Shown one piece after another: positions 56,346 to 64,000 of a DNA stretch of 64,000 nt. How positions within the stretch are numbered: position 1 is the first letter of the stretch; each line of letters opens with the position of its first letter. The position numbers were made by a program, and so were the translations under genes. The notes beneath the pieces were generated by a model that had not been told where the DNA came from, ran no database searches, and saw nothing but the letters and a program-made list of their open reading frames with translations. This stretch comes from JAFECT01 sp036501825. GTDB lineage: Bacteria; Pseudomonadota; Alphaproteobacteria; Caulobacterales; Caulobacteraceae. The DNA lies in assembly GCA_036501825.1 (NCBI GenBank), contig DASXZP010000014.1, positions 1-64,000 of the forward strand. Reading direction: 5' to 3'.

Positions 56346-57233
56346 TCAGCTGTCCGTGGGGTGAAGCGCCGACTTCTTCTTGGGATCGTACTTCTTCTCG
56401 CCGCGTCCGCGCTTGCCCCTGGGGTCCGGCGGGGTGTCGAGGCGCATGCCGTTCTTGGCCATCAGGACGTAGGCGTCCGAGTACCAGCGATCGCCCGGAT
56501 AGTTGTAGCCGAGCACGGCGGCGTTGCGGCGCGCCTCGTCGGTCAGACCCAGGGTCAGGTCGGTCTCGACCAGGCGGTAGAGCGCCTCGGGGGTGTGCGA
56601 GGTGGTCTGGTACTTGTTGACCACCGTCTGGAAGCGGCCTTCGGCGGCCAGCGGCTGGCTGTTGCGCAGGTACCAGCGGCCCACCGACATTTCCTTGCCG
56701 GCGAGCTGGTCGTTGACCATGTCGATCTTCAGCCGCGCGTCTTCGGCATAGTCGGTGTGCGGGTAACGCTGGCTGACTTCGCGCAGCTGGGCCAGCGCGT
56801 TGGCGGTGGCGCCCTGGTCACGTTGCACATCCATGATCTGCTCGAAGTAGCAGATCGCCTTGAGATAATAGGCGTAGGACGTCTGGGTGTTGCCCGGATA
56901 GAGCGAGATGAACCGGTCCGCGGTCGAGATCGCGTCGTCGTAGTTGTTCGCCTCGTAGTAGGCGTAGGCCTCCATCAGGATCGAACGGCGGGCCCACTCC
57001 GAATAGGGGTGCTGGCGCTCCACCTCGTCGAAATAGTCGACCGCGTCGTTCCAGCGGTGGGCGTCGAGCTTTTGCGCGCCGGCCAGGTAGAGCTGGTCTA
57101 CGGGACGCTCTTCATAGGCGATCCGCGGCTTGGCCTTGCCGTGATGCAGTCCCGGAATGTGGGAGCAGCCGGCCAGGACGACGGCAACGAACGCCAGGGC
57201 CATCAACCCGCGGCTGGAGACCTTACCAAACAC
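56346..57233 (-). CDS. bamD: Outer membrane assembly lipoprotein BamD
   Basis: 295 residues. Lipobox VVLAGC (lipid on Cys23). Five TPR-like motifs follow (QLYLAGAQKLDAHRWNDAVD, YFDEVERQHPYSEWARRSIL), as in BamD/ComL. It is part of the BAM complex that inserts outer membrane beta-barrels. The C-terminal tail is Lys/Arg-rich (KRGRGEKKYDPKKKSAL). The order lpxC-bamD-recN is the common alphaproteobacterial arrangement. Confidence 0.95.
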   Translation of the reverse strand: MFGKVSSRGLMALAFVAVVLAGCSHIPGLHHGKAKPRIAYEERPVDQLYLAGAQKLDAHRWNDAVDYFDEVERQHPYSEWARRSILMEAYAYYEANNYDDAISTADRFISLYPGNTQTSYAYYLKAICYFEQIMDVQRDQGATANALAQLREVSQRYPHTDYAEDARLKIDMVNDQLAGKEMSVGRWYLRNSQPLAAEGRFQTVVNKYQTTSHTPEALYRLVETDLTLGLTDEARRNAAVLGYNYPGDRWYSDAYVLMAKNGMRLDTPPDPRGKRGRGEKKYDPKKKSALHPTDS

Positions 57234-57394
57234 CTTAGGAACCTCTTCTGACGCGGCTTCCCCGAGAGGTCGCTTCTACACGACCGGCCTGGGAGCGCCA
57301 ACCGGATCGGGCGTCGCAGGCGGCTTATTGGATAGGGACCAAATACGGCGGCAAGGCGGTGGGACCGTTGCGGGCCCCGATCGCTCGCCGGAGG

Positions 57395-58312
57395 TCAGAC
57401 GGCCTCGGCCATCTCGCGTTCGAAGGTGACCACCCGCCAGGCCGACGGCCGGGCCAGGAGCGCGCGGACCACCGCATTGTTCAGGCCGTGACCGGCCTTG
57501 CGGCCCTCGAAGCGGCCGAGCAGCGGGGCGCCCAGGACGTACAGGTCGCCGACCGCGTCCAGCGCCTTGTGGCGGACGAACTCGTCCGGGAAGCGCAGGC
57601 CTTCCGGATTCAGGATCGCGCCGTCGTCGATGACCACGCAGTTCTCAAGCGAGCCGCCCCGGGCCAGGCCGGCCTGGCGCAGGGCCTCGACCTCTTCGAT
57701 GAAGCCGAAGGTGCGGGCGGCGGAAAGCTCCTTGCGGAAGCTGTCCTCGGTGATGACCAGGTCCACCGCCTGGCGGCCGATGACCGCGGTCGGGAACTCG
57801 ATCTCGAAGAACATTTCGAACCGGTCGCAGGGCAGGAGTTTGGCGGACTTGTCGCCCTCGACCACCTCAACCGCTTCCAGGATCTCGATATAGCGCTGGG
57901 GCTGCTGCTGGCGGCGGAAGCCCGCCCGGTCCAGCAGCTCGATGAAGGGCTGGGCCGAGCCGTCCATGATCGGGACCTCGGGGCCGTCCAGCTCGACGGT
58001 GACGTTGTCGACGCCCAGCGCGGCCAGGGCGGCCATCAGGTGCTCGATGGTCGAAACCTGCACGCCCGCGGCGTTGGCGATGACGGTGCCCAGGCGCGTG
58101 GCCACCACGGCCTCGCCGGTTGCGGGCACCCGGTTGTCGCGGTCCTTGATGTCGGTGCGGACGAAAACCACCCCCGAGCCGGCCGGGGCCGGGCGGATCG
58201 CCATGCGCACGCGCGCGCCCGTGTGCACGCCCACGCCGGCGCAGATCGCCGGGCCGGCCAGGGTATGCTCATGGATTTCCGAAGACGCTTGCGACACGAT
58301 ACCCAACCTCAC
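57395..58312 (-). CDS. lpxC: UDP-3-O-acyl-N-acetylglucosamine deacetylase LpxC
   Basis: About 305 residues. Commits UDP-GlcNAc to lipid A synthesis. Zinc ligands are visible: His in STIEHLMAALAALG, and His and Asp in RHKALDAVGDLY. The catalytic His is in KAGHGLNNAVV. The start is uncertain: GTG 58312 is used here, while GTG 58297 (15 bases downstream, GAGG upstream of it) and TTG 58330 are also possible. The family begins shortly before HTLAGPAICAGVGVHTG, so all options keep the enzyme whole. Confidence 0.94.
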   Translation of the reverse strand: MRLGIVSQASSEIHEHTLAGPAICAGVGVHTGARVRMAIRPAPAGSGVVFVRTDIKDRDNRVPATGEAVVATRLGTVIANAAGVQVSTIEHLMAALAALGVDNVTVELDGPEVPIMDGSAQPFIELLDRAGFRRQQQPQRYIEILEAVEVVEGDKSAKLLPCDRFEMFFEIEFPTAVIGRQAVDLVITEDSFRKELSAARTFGFIEEVEALRQAGLARGGSLENCVVIDDGAILNPEGLRFPDEFVRHKALDAVGDLYVLGAPLLGRFEGRKAGHGLNNAVVRALLARPSAWRVVTFEREMAEAV

Positions 58313-58535
58313 TGGCCGGCCCCCGAGCAACTTGGGCGGCGCGGCATAAACCCAGCGGACCAGTTAGGGGGGGCGTTCCGGAGCCTCAACTAAAGTCGCG
58401 TTTCGCTTTGTTTCGGCAACCTTAACAGCAGCGGCTTCCCCTTCCCTGCAAGGGGTTTTCCGGTCGGCGGCCGTAAACCAGAAGTTCACGTCCGCGTTGT
58501 AAGCTAAGCGCAAGGTCACCCCAGCGCGCCAAGTA

Positions 58536-60533
58536 ATGTTTCAGCTTTGGATCATGGCAGGACTAACGGTGGCCATCGCCGGGGTGGGATTTCTCGCCCT
58601 GCGCGAAAAATTCAGGGCCGATCGCCGCCTGCGCAACGCCATCTCCGTGATCCCCGCCGGCCTCGGCTTCTACGACGCCCAGGACCGCCTCTACCTCTGG
58701 AACAAGACCTACGAGGACATCTCCGGCGACTGCGTCAGCCTGCTGCGCCCGGGGGCGAAGTTCCGCGACCTGATTGAGGCCGACCTGAAGGCCAACCACT
58801 ACGCCGACGCGGTGGGGCGCGAGGACGCCTGGCTCAAGGCGCGCCTGACCGAACGCTCGCGGGCCTCGGGCTCGGTTGAGCAGGACATTGGCGACGGCCG
58901 CTGGCTTCGCGTCGAGGACCGGCGGATCGCCGGCGGCGGCATGGTGTCGATCTGCACCGACATCACCGAACTGAAGCTGCGCGAGAACTCCTTCAAGCTG
59001 CTGTTCGATTCCAACCCCGTTCCGATGTGGCTGTGGCGCGGCGACCGCTCGCTGCGCATGATCGAAATGAACGCCGCAGCGCTGAAGCACCTGGACTATA
59101 CCGCCGAGGAAGTCAGCCGCCTCACCGTGTTCGACTTCCTGTCGGTCGACGATTGGCCGGCGCTGCACGAAATGATCCGCACCGGTATCGCCACGAGCTA
59201 TGACGCCGATCGCATCTGGTCGCCGCGGCGCAAGGACGGGACCCACCGCCGCGCCATGCCCTATATTCAGATGCTGCCCGACCCGGGCGGCAAACCGCGT
59301 TTTGTGGGCGCCATCGTCGACGTCACCGAGCGCATGGCCGCCGAGAACGCGCTGCGTCAGAGCGCCGAGACGCTGGCCGCCGCCAAGGAAGAGGCCGAAG
59401 CCGCCAACCGCGCCAAGAGCGAGTTTCTCGCCAACATGAGCCACGAACTGCGCACGCCCCTGAACGGCGTGCTCGGCATGGCGGACCTGCTGGCCAGCGC
59501 GGACTTGGCTCCGCGCGAGCGCGAAATGGTCGAGATCGTGCGCAACTCCGGCGCGGCGCTCGAACGCCTGCTCTCCGACGTGCTCGACATCGTCAGCGTC
59601 GAAAAGGGCCATGTCGCCCTCGACATCCATCCGTTCGCCCTGGCGCAAACCCTACGCGCGGTCGTTGCGCTCAGCGACCCGGCGGCGCGGGAAAAGGCCG
59701 TCGCCCTCGACGTCGATCTCGCGCCCGAACTCGATGGTCTGTTCCTGGGCGACGCGGTGCGCTTCAAGCAAATCGCAGGCGCGCTGGTCTCCAACGCGGT
59801 GAAGTTCACCGACCGGGGCGGAGTTACCGTGACCGGCCGCACGACGGATCAAGGCGTCGAACTCGTCGTGCGCGACAGCGGCATCGGTTTCGATCCGGCC
59901 GAGCGCGAACGCATCTTCCAGCGCTTTGCCCAAGCCGACGGCTCGATCACCCGCCGTTACGGCGGCTCGGGCCTGGGGCTTTCAATCGCGCGCGAGCTGG
60001 CCGAGCTGATGGGCGGAGCCATCACCGCCGACGCGACGCCCGGCGCGGGCGCCACGTTCACCGTCGTGCTGCCGCTGGAACGCGCGCCCGATGCGGCGCC
60101 CGCCCCGATCGCTGACGCCCCCGAAGCGGAGGACCGTCCTTTGCGCATCCTGCTGGCCGACGATCACCCGACCAACCGCAAGGTGGTCGAGTTGATGCTC
60201 GCCGCCACGGACGCCGAACTTGTGTCGGTCGAGAACGGCCTCGAAGCCGTGCGCGCGTTCGAAGCGGCGCCCTTCGACGTGGTGCTGATGGACATGCAGA
60301 TGCCGGTGATGGACGGCCTGACCGCCATCGGCTGCATCCGCGAGCACGAGCGCATGAGCGGCCTGCACCGCGCGCCGGTGATCATGCTGACCGCCAACGC
60401 TCTGCCCGAACACATCCGCGCCGCCGCCGAAGCCGGCGCCGATCGTCACCTGGCCAAGCCGGTGACCGCCCAGACCCTGCTCGGCGCCATCAGCCAGACC
60501 CTCGACGAAGCCGTCGAACGCCGCGCGGCCTAG
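58536..60533 (+). CDS. PAS-domain hybrid histidine kinase
   Basis: 665 residues. One short N-terminal span (IMAGLTVAIAGVGFLA), PAS_7-like domain (about 30-145; IPAGLGFYDAQDRLYLWNKT), a second PAS (about 150-265), HisKA with His303 (ANMSHELRTPLNGVLG), ATPase domain (VSNAVKFTDRGG; GGSGLGLSIARELAELMGG) and a receiver with Asp586 (VVLMDMQMPVMDG). Complete hybrid kinase without an Hpt, so the phosphate must go to another protein or stay on the receiver. It is encoded on the opposite strand between lpxC and ftsZ, genes that are usually close together. Confidence 0.92.
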   Translation: MFQLWIMAGLTVAIAGVGFLALREKFRADRRLRNAISVIPAGLGFYDAQDRLYLWNKTYEDISGDCVSLLRPGAKFRDLIEADLKANHYADAVGREDAWLKARLTERSRASGSVEQDIGDGRWLRVEDRRIAGGGMVSICTDITELKLRENSFKLLFDSNPVPMWLWRGDRSLRMIEMNAAALKHLDYTAEEVSRLTVFDFLSVDDWPALHEMIRTGIATSYDADRIWSPRRKDGTHRRAMPYIQMLPDPGGKPRFVGAIVDVTERMAAENALRQSAETLAAAKEEAEAANRAKSEFLANMSHELRTPLNGVLGMADLLASADLAPREREMVEIVRNSGAALERLLSDVLDIVSVEKGHVALDIHPFALAQTLRAVVALSDPAAREKAVALDVDLAPELDGLFLGDAVRFKQIAGALVSNAVKFTDRGGVTVTGRTTDQGVELVVRDSGIGFDPAERERIFQRFAQADGSITRRYGGSGLGLSIARELAELMGGAITADATPGAGATFTVVLPLERAPDAAPAPIADAPEAEDRPLRILLADDHPTNRKVVELMLAATDAELVSVENGLEAVRAFEAAPFDVVLMDMQMPVMDGLTAIGCIREHERMSGLHRAPVIMLTANALPEHIRAAAEAGADRHLAKPVTAQTLLGAISQTLDEAVERRAA

Positions 60534-60655
60534 GCTGACCGGCCTCGCGCCAGCCGTGGAACGGTTTTTGGCTTGTGAATGTCCATGAACCGCCCCCGCG
60601 GTGAACGCGACTTAGCCTAGCGCAGCGAAGTTGCGTGCGCGACTCCGCGCAAAGA

Positions 60656-60685
60656 AAAAGCCCCGGCCTCGCGGCCAGGGCTTTT
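60656..60685 (-). terminator. Rho-independent terminator of ftsZ
   Basis: On the - strand: AAAAGCCC-T-GGCC, loop GCGA, GGCC-G-GGGCTTTT, continuing TTCTTTGC. The stem is 12 bp with one mismatch, followed by a good T-rich tract, 24 bases past the ftsZ stop. Confidence 0.85.
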
Positions 60686-60708
60686 CCGGACGCCCCAGGA
60701 AAAGGCGA

Positions 60709-62370
60709 TCAGTTGGCGAGACGGCGCAGGAAGGACGGAATCTCGAGATCGTCCTGGCCGGCGGGCTGTTCGGCTTCGGCTTCCACCGGTTGGGCCTGTT
60801 GGGTGGTGCGCATCTGGGCCTGACCCAAACGCTGCTGCTCCGGCCGCGGACGGCCGCCGCCGAACAGGCCGCGCCAGCCGCTCTTGCGCGGTTCGCCGAA
60901 GCGGGCGTCGAGGTTGGCCTCGGTCGCGGCGCGCTCACGCTCGCGGGTTTCAGCTGCCGGCGTCAGACGCGTGGTGTGGTCGGTGCGCTCCACCGCCTGC
61001 GCCGGTTTGGCCAGGTAGAGGTCGCCCTGCAGATCGTCGTCGGCCACCAGCGGGTCGACGATGCGCGAGATCGGCGCGTTCTCGTCGGCCGTGGCGCGCA
61101 CTTCTTCGACGCGCGGCTCGCGGATATCGACGCGGCGGCCGCCGGTGAGGGTGTTCTTTTCCGGATTGAAGCTGCGCACGGTCTCAGGCTCGGAGTGGCC
61201 GAACACGCGGCGCTCGACCCGGGGATCGGGCATGCGCATCGCAGGCTGAGTGACGGCCGGTTGCGGCGCAGGCGTCTGGGCTGCGATCGCCGGTTCCGGC
61301 TTGCGCGCGTCTTCGATGCGGATTTCCGGCTTGACCGGTGCAGTGGGACGCGCAACCGCGTGCACGGGTTGCGCAACCGCCTTGGGCTCGATCTTCGCCA
61401 TGGCGGCGGAGTCCATGCCGGTGGCGACCACCGACACGCGGATCTTGCCGTCGAGGGACGGATCGAAGGCGGCGCCGAAGATGATGTTGGCTTCCGGGTC
61501 CACCTCGTTGGAGATGGTGTTGGCCGCCTCGTCGACTTCCAGCAGCGTCATATCGGTGCCGCCGGTGACGTTCACCAGCACGGCCTTGGCGCCCTTCAGC
61601 GAGGTCTCGTCGAGCAGCGGGTTCTGGATGGCGTTCTGGGCCGCGTGCAGGGCGCGGTCGTCGCCGGACGCCTCGCCGGTGCCCATCATCGCCTTGCCCA
61701 TCTCGCTCATCACGGTGCGGACGTCGGCGAAATCGAGGTTGATCAGGCCCGGCAGCACCATCAGGTCGGTGATCGAGCGCACGCCCGAGTGCAGCACCTG
61801 GTCGGCCATGCCGAAGGCTTCGGCGAAGGTGGTCCGCTCGTTGGCGACGCGGAACAGGTTCTGGTTCGGGATGATGATCAGGGTGTCGACGAAGCGCTGC
61901 AGTTCCTGGATGCCGGCGTCGGCCAGGCGCATCCGGTGGCGGCCTTCGAAGGTGAAGGGCTTGGTGACCACGCCCACGGTCAGAATGCCGCGCTCACGCG
62001 CGCGCTTGGCGATGACGGGGGCCGCGCCGGTGCCGGTGCCCCCGCCCATGCCCGCGGTGATGAACACCATATGGGCGCCTTCGAGATGCTCGTCGATCTC
62101 GGCTTCGGACTCTTCGGCGGCCGACATGCCCACTTCCGGATGGGCGCCGGCGCCCAGGCCCTGGGTGATCGCGGCGCCCAGCTGCACGCGACGGTCGGTC
62201 TTGGCGTACTGCAGCTGTTGCGCGTCGGTGTTGGCGACGACGAACTCAACGCCGCCCAGACCCGCGTCGATCATGTTGTTGACGGCGTTGCCGCCCGCGC
62301 CGCCGATCCCGAAGATCACGATGCGGGGCTTCAATTCCGTCGTACGCGGCGCGGACAGAGAAATTGTCAT
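60709..62370 (-). CDS. ftsZ: Cell division protein FtsZ
   Basis: 553 residues. Tubulin-like GTPase that forms the division ring. The GTPase core (about 15-330) has the nucleotide loop GMGGGTGTGAAPVIA and the NMIDAGLGGVEFVVANTD region. A long Pro/Arg-rich linker (about 330-535) follows, then the C-terminal peptide DDLEIPSFLRRLAN that binds FtsA and other membrane anchors. The long linker is typical of alphaproteobacterial FtsZ (Caulobacter 508 residues). Upstream (62371-62621) are several TTAA sequences, including CCTTAAGAG and GGTTAATGA, but none is a clean CtrA site. Confidence 0.97.
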   Translation of the reverse strand: MTISLSAPRTTELKPRIVIFGIGGAGGNAVNNMIDAGLGGVEFVVANTDAQQLQYAKTDRRVQLGAAITQGLGAGAHPEVGMSAAEESEAEIDEHLEGAHMVFITAGMGGGTGTGAAPVIAKRARERGILTVGVVTKPFTFEGRHRMRLADAGIQELQRFVDTLIIIPNQNLFRVANERTTFAEAFGMADQVLHSGVRSITDLMVLPGLINLDFADVRTVMSEMGKAMMGTGEASGDDRALHAAQNAIQNPLLDETSLKGAKAVLVNVTGGTDMTLLEVDEAANTISNEVDPEANIIFGAAFDPSLDGKIRVSVVATGMDSAAMAKIEPKAVAQPVHAVARPTAPVKPEIRIEDARKPEPAIAAQTPAPQPAVTQPAMRMPDPRVERRVFGHSEPETVRSFNPEKNTLTGGRRVDIREPRVEEVRATADENAPISRIVDPLVADDDLQGDLYLAKPAQAVERTDHTTRLTPAAETRERERAATEANLDARFGEPRKSGWRGLFGGGRPRPEQQRLGQAQMRTTQQAQPVEAEAEQPAGQDDLEIPSFLRRLAN

Positions 62371-62476
62371 AGACCGACCTCTAGGACCCTGGGTTTGCGG
62401 ACCTGCGCGAATGCCTTGTGCGCTTGGCTTTCCGACCGGGGTTAATGAAGAACCGTCATCCTTAAGAGACTCTTAC

Positions 62477-62499
62477 CCGACTAGCGTGAGTCGGCGTTT
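62477..62499 (+). terminator. Small hairpin followed by T-run in the ftsZ/SRAP intergenic region
   Basis: CCGACT-AGCGTG-AGTCGG (6-bp perfect stem) followed by CGTTTTTC on the + strand. It may be an attenuator or chance. No transcript is known to run through it from the left, so its role is unclear. Confidence 0.35.
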
Positions 62500-62530
62500 T
62501 TCAGAGGGTTTTATTAACTGTATCATCCGT

Positions 62531-62545
62531 GTTCTGTGGATGTTC
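62531..62545 (+). promoter_or_regulatory. LexA (SOS) box upstream of the SRAP gene
   Basis: GTTC-TGTGGAT-GTTC, an exact GTTC-N7-GTTC match, 77 bp before the SRAP ATG and about 160 bp from the divergent ftsZ start. It gives direct sequence support for damage-inducible expression of the SRAP gene. Confidence 0.85.
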
Positions 62546-62621
62546 TCGCCGAGTCGCATAATGACTGTCACGAACGCATGGCGTTGCTGCGATTCGCCTG
62601 CGACACAAGGGCGCGCGAGCG

Positions 62622-63221
62622 ATGTGTAATAATTACGGTCACGACGTTCCCTACCGCCGCTACGTCGAAGAGACCTTGGCGCTCAATCTCAGCCTGATCT
62701 TCCCGCGCGGCGCGCCGAACCTGGAGCCGCTGGAGAACATCCGTCCCACCGACGTCGCGCCGATCATCAAGGGACAGCCGGACGGTTCGGGCGTGTTCGA
62801 CACCTTGCGCTGGGGCTTCCCGCCGTCGAAGCCCAAGGCGGGACCGGTGATCAACTTCCGCTCCGACGGGCGCAGCTTCACCCAGGGCCGCTGCCTGGTC
62901 CCCGCGTCGTGCTTCTACGAGTTCACCGGGACCAAATACCCGAAGACCAAGTGGCGCTTCACCGTGCGCGGCGACGACTGGTTCTGCATGGCTGGCCTGT
63001 GGCGCAAAGTCGACCTGAAGGACGGCCCCGGCGAAGCCTTCACCATACTGACTTGCGCGCCCGGCCCCGACCTCGTCCCCTACCACGACCGCCAGGTGGT
63101 GGTTCTGCCGCGCTCGCAGTGGGGCGCATGGCTGGATACCTCGAAACCGATCAACGGCGACACCTTCGAACCGGCGCCCGAAGGGTCGTTCGAGGCGGAG
63201 GAAGTGAAGAAGGCGGGATAG
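62622..63221 (+). CDS. SOS response-associated peptidase (SRAP, YedK/HMCES family)
   Basis: 199 residues. SRAP proteins form a thiazolidine crosslink through Cys2 to abasic sites in single-stranded DNA, protecting forks. Seen: MCNNYG with Cys2, the binding-loop region PVINFRSDG (usual form NARAET), CLVPASCFYEF with its conserved Glu, and PYHDRQVVVL with the conserved His. The NFRSDG change marks a diverged subgroup. A LexA box lies upstream, which fits the family name. Confidence 0.92.
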   Translation: MCNNYGHDVPYRRYVEETLALNLSLIFPRGAPNLEPLENIRPTDVAPIIKGQPDGSGVFDTLRWGFPPSKPKAGPVINFRSDGRSFTQGRCLVPASCFYEFTGTKYPKTKWRFTVRGDDWFCMAGLWRKVDLKDGPGEAFTILTCAPGPDLVPYHDRQVVVLPRSQWGAWLDTSKPINGDTFEPAPEGSFEAEEVKKAG

Positions 63222-63261
63222 TCGCCGGAGGTCATTCCAAACGTGATCGCACGTCACAGTT

Positions 63262-63427
63262 ACCCTCACCCGAAGGGGGAGGGTCGCGCGAAGCGCGGGG
63301 TGGGGGATCAAGTGCAAACGGTTGGGGTCAGTGCGTTGCGCGCGTCGCCGACCTTGAGACCACGTCCAATGCTGCGCTTGTCACCCCACCCGGCGCTTCG
63401 CGCCACCCTCCCCTTTCCGGGGAGGGG
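63262..63427. repeat. Palindromic intergenic element
   Basis: Outer arms CCCTCACCCG...GGAGGG and CACCCTCCCCTTTCCGGGGAGGG, inner hairpins CGCGCGAAGCGCG and GGCGCTTCGCGCC. The left half and the right half are roughly inverse copies: CCCTC-N-GGGAGGGTCGCGCGAAGCGC against GCGCTTCGCGCCACCCTCCCC. It occupies the gap between the SRAP gene and the converging lipoprotein gene and resembles, in style but not base for base, the element at 53334-53518. Confidence 0.7.
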
Positions 63428-63495
63428 AACTTGGGCGCGCTTTTCTTGGCGGCTGACCAACAGGGTTCCCGCTCAACCAACGGCCTACTACGTAC

Positions 63496-63957
63496 CTATT
63501 CGCACGGCTTCATTTTGCAGGGCGTTTCCCAGTCGATCTTCAGCTGGCGGCTGAACGGCGGCAGGCCGTTCTGGGCTTTCACGCGTTCGAATTCCGCCGC
63601 CGTCATCGGGCCGCGAATGCCAGATGGCCCTTCCTCGGGGCCGTCGAAGGTGCGGTCGATGACGAAGTAGTCGGTCTTGGAGCGATCCGCCGAGACCCAG
63701 ACGCCCGGTCCGGTCGGCGGATGCCGCGCGGCGACGATGTAGTGCTTGTCGAACCCGACCTTGAATACCGTGCCGTCCACGCGCGAGACGCACGTCTTGG
63801 CGTCCGTTTGGTAGCAGATCGCCATGTCCTCGGACCGGTCTTCGGCGACCAGCCGGTAGGGCCCATCCAGGACCTCGTTGTGGTGCACGTCGTCGCAACC
63901 GGCCAGCATGGCGGCAAGCAGCCAGACCACGACGGCGGTCGCAGCCGGGAAGCGCAT
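63496..63957 (-). CDS. Small lipoprotein of unknown function
   Basis: 153 residues. Signal ending in the lipobox LAGC (MLAGCDD, lipid on about Cys21). Two more cysteine pairs (CYQTDAKTC; CKMKPC) could form disulfides. The middle (YRLVAEDRSEDMAICYQ, RTFDGPEEGP) matches no family I know. GGAGGGACGC lies before the ATG. The promoter region holds an operator-like tandem repeat at the window edge. Confidence 0.72.
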   Translation of the reverse strand: MRFPAATAVVVWLLAAMLAGCDDVHHNEVLDGPYRLVAEDRSEDMAICYQTDAKTCVSRVDGTVFKVGFDKHYIVAARHPPTGPGVWVSADRSKTDYFVIDRTFDGPEEGPSGIRGPMTAAEFERVKAQNGLPPFSRQLKIDWETPCKMKPCE

Positions 63958-63972
63958 GCGTCCCTCCGTAAT

Positions 63973-64000
63973 TACGCACGTAGTTTTATTAAACTACACG
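63973..64000. promoter_or_regulatory. Tandem operator-like sequence, second occurrence, cut by window end
   Basis: Contains TACG-CA-CGTA followed by GTTT, then AAACTACACG to the window end. The half-sites GTAGTTT and AAACTAC are the same as in the block at 48535-48572. If the second dyad has the same form, the two centres lie about 22 bp apart, as in the other copy. It overlaps the promoter region of the small lipoprotein and possibly a gene beyond the window. Confidence 0.45.

Noticed and set aside
62371..62530. CtrA sites controlling ftsZ
   Set aside because: Three TTAA sequences are present, but the spacings are not N7 and none reads TTAACCAT. Control by CtrA is possible but not shown.

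Overview
The window is a GC-rich stretch (roughly two thirds G+C by eye) of an alphaproteobacterial chromosome, most probably Caulobacterales or a close relative. The evidence is a CckA-type hybrid kinase, a SpmX-type polar muramidase with two C-terminal membrane spans, Caulobacter-like clustering of flagellar genes under apparent CtrA sites, the ftsZ/lpxC/bamD/recN neighbourhood, and LexA boxes of the alphaproteobacterial GTTC-N7-GTTC form. No phage, insertion sequence, CRISPR array, rRNA or plasmid gene was seen. The DNA is almost fully coding and reads as core chromosome with small accessory genes between.

Layout. 1-6606: the 3' part of icd, a DUF2939 protein, two paralogous lipoproteins and a membrane-anchored protein in one + strand run, then a Na/Pi symporter and a VOC protein. 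6624-12733: an exported helical protein, alaS and recA on the - strand, with a LexA box upstream of recA. 12734-18180: secreted hydrolases (an acetamidase/formamidase-like protein and two DUF885 proteins in tandem) and small proteins. 18386-22372: a large exported TPR-CHAT protein. 22374-31481: a DUF805 protein, cckA, a slipin, AidB-type acyl-CoA dehydrogenase, an alpha/beta hydrolase, xthA, and an EF-hand lipoprotein paired with a Spy/CpxP-like protein.

31576-39750 is a flagellar export and rod cluster: fliQ-fliR-flhB, flgB-flgC-fliE and the divergent fliO-fliP. It also holds two different iron/2-oxoglutarate oxygenases, one translationally coupled to flhB and one divergent from fliQ, and an unknown membrane protein downstream of fliE. 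CtrA-like sites lie in front of fliQ, flgB and fliO. 39768-43675: a SnoaL-like protein whose C-terminus is encoded by a palindromic repeat, a small leader-like RNA carrying both a near-perfect Shine-Dalgarno and a copy of the 16S rRNA 3' tail, an exported unknown protein, and a SgcJ/isovaleryl-CoA dehydrogenase pair. 43736-48297: spmX with a CtrA-like site, tRNA-Leu(GAG), a FliN-like protein, lipB and three DUF805 membrane proteins.

48298-54603: an orphan tandem operator, pccA, an S41-like peptidase with a GlcG/HbpS-like partner, msrB, a palindromic element and a DUF4349 lipoprotein. 54600-64000: recN, bamD, lpxC, a PAS hybrid histidine kinase, ftsZ with its terminator, a SOS-response-associated peptidase (SRAP/HMCES) gene with its own LexA box, and a lipoprotein.

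The genes join cell-cycle control (CckA, CtrA sites, SpmX, FtsZ), flagellar assembly, envelope biogenesis (LpxC, BamD) and DNA repair (RecA, RecN, SRAP, XthA). The less ordinary items are the SD/anti-SD leader RNA near 40380, the oxygenases flanking fliQR-flhB, the exported TPR-CHAT protein, the shared tandem operator seen at 48535 and 63973, and repeat elements that recode gene ends.
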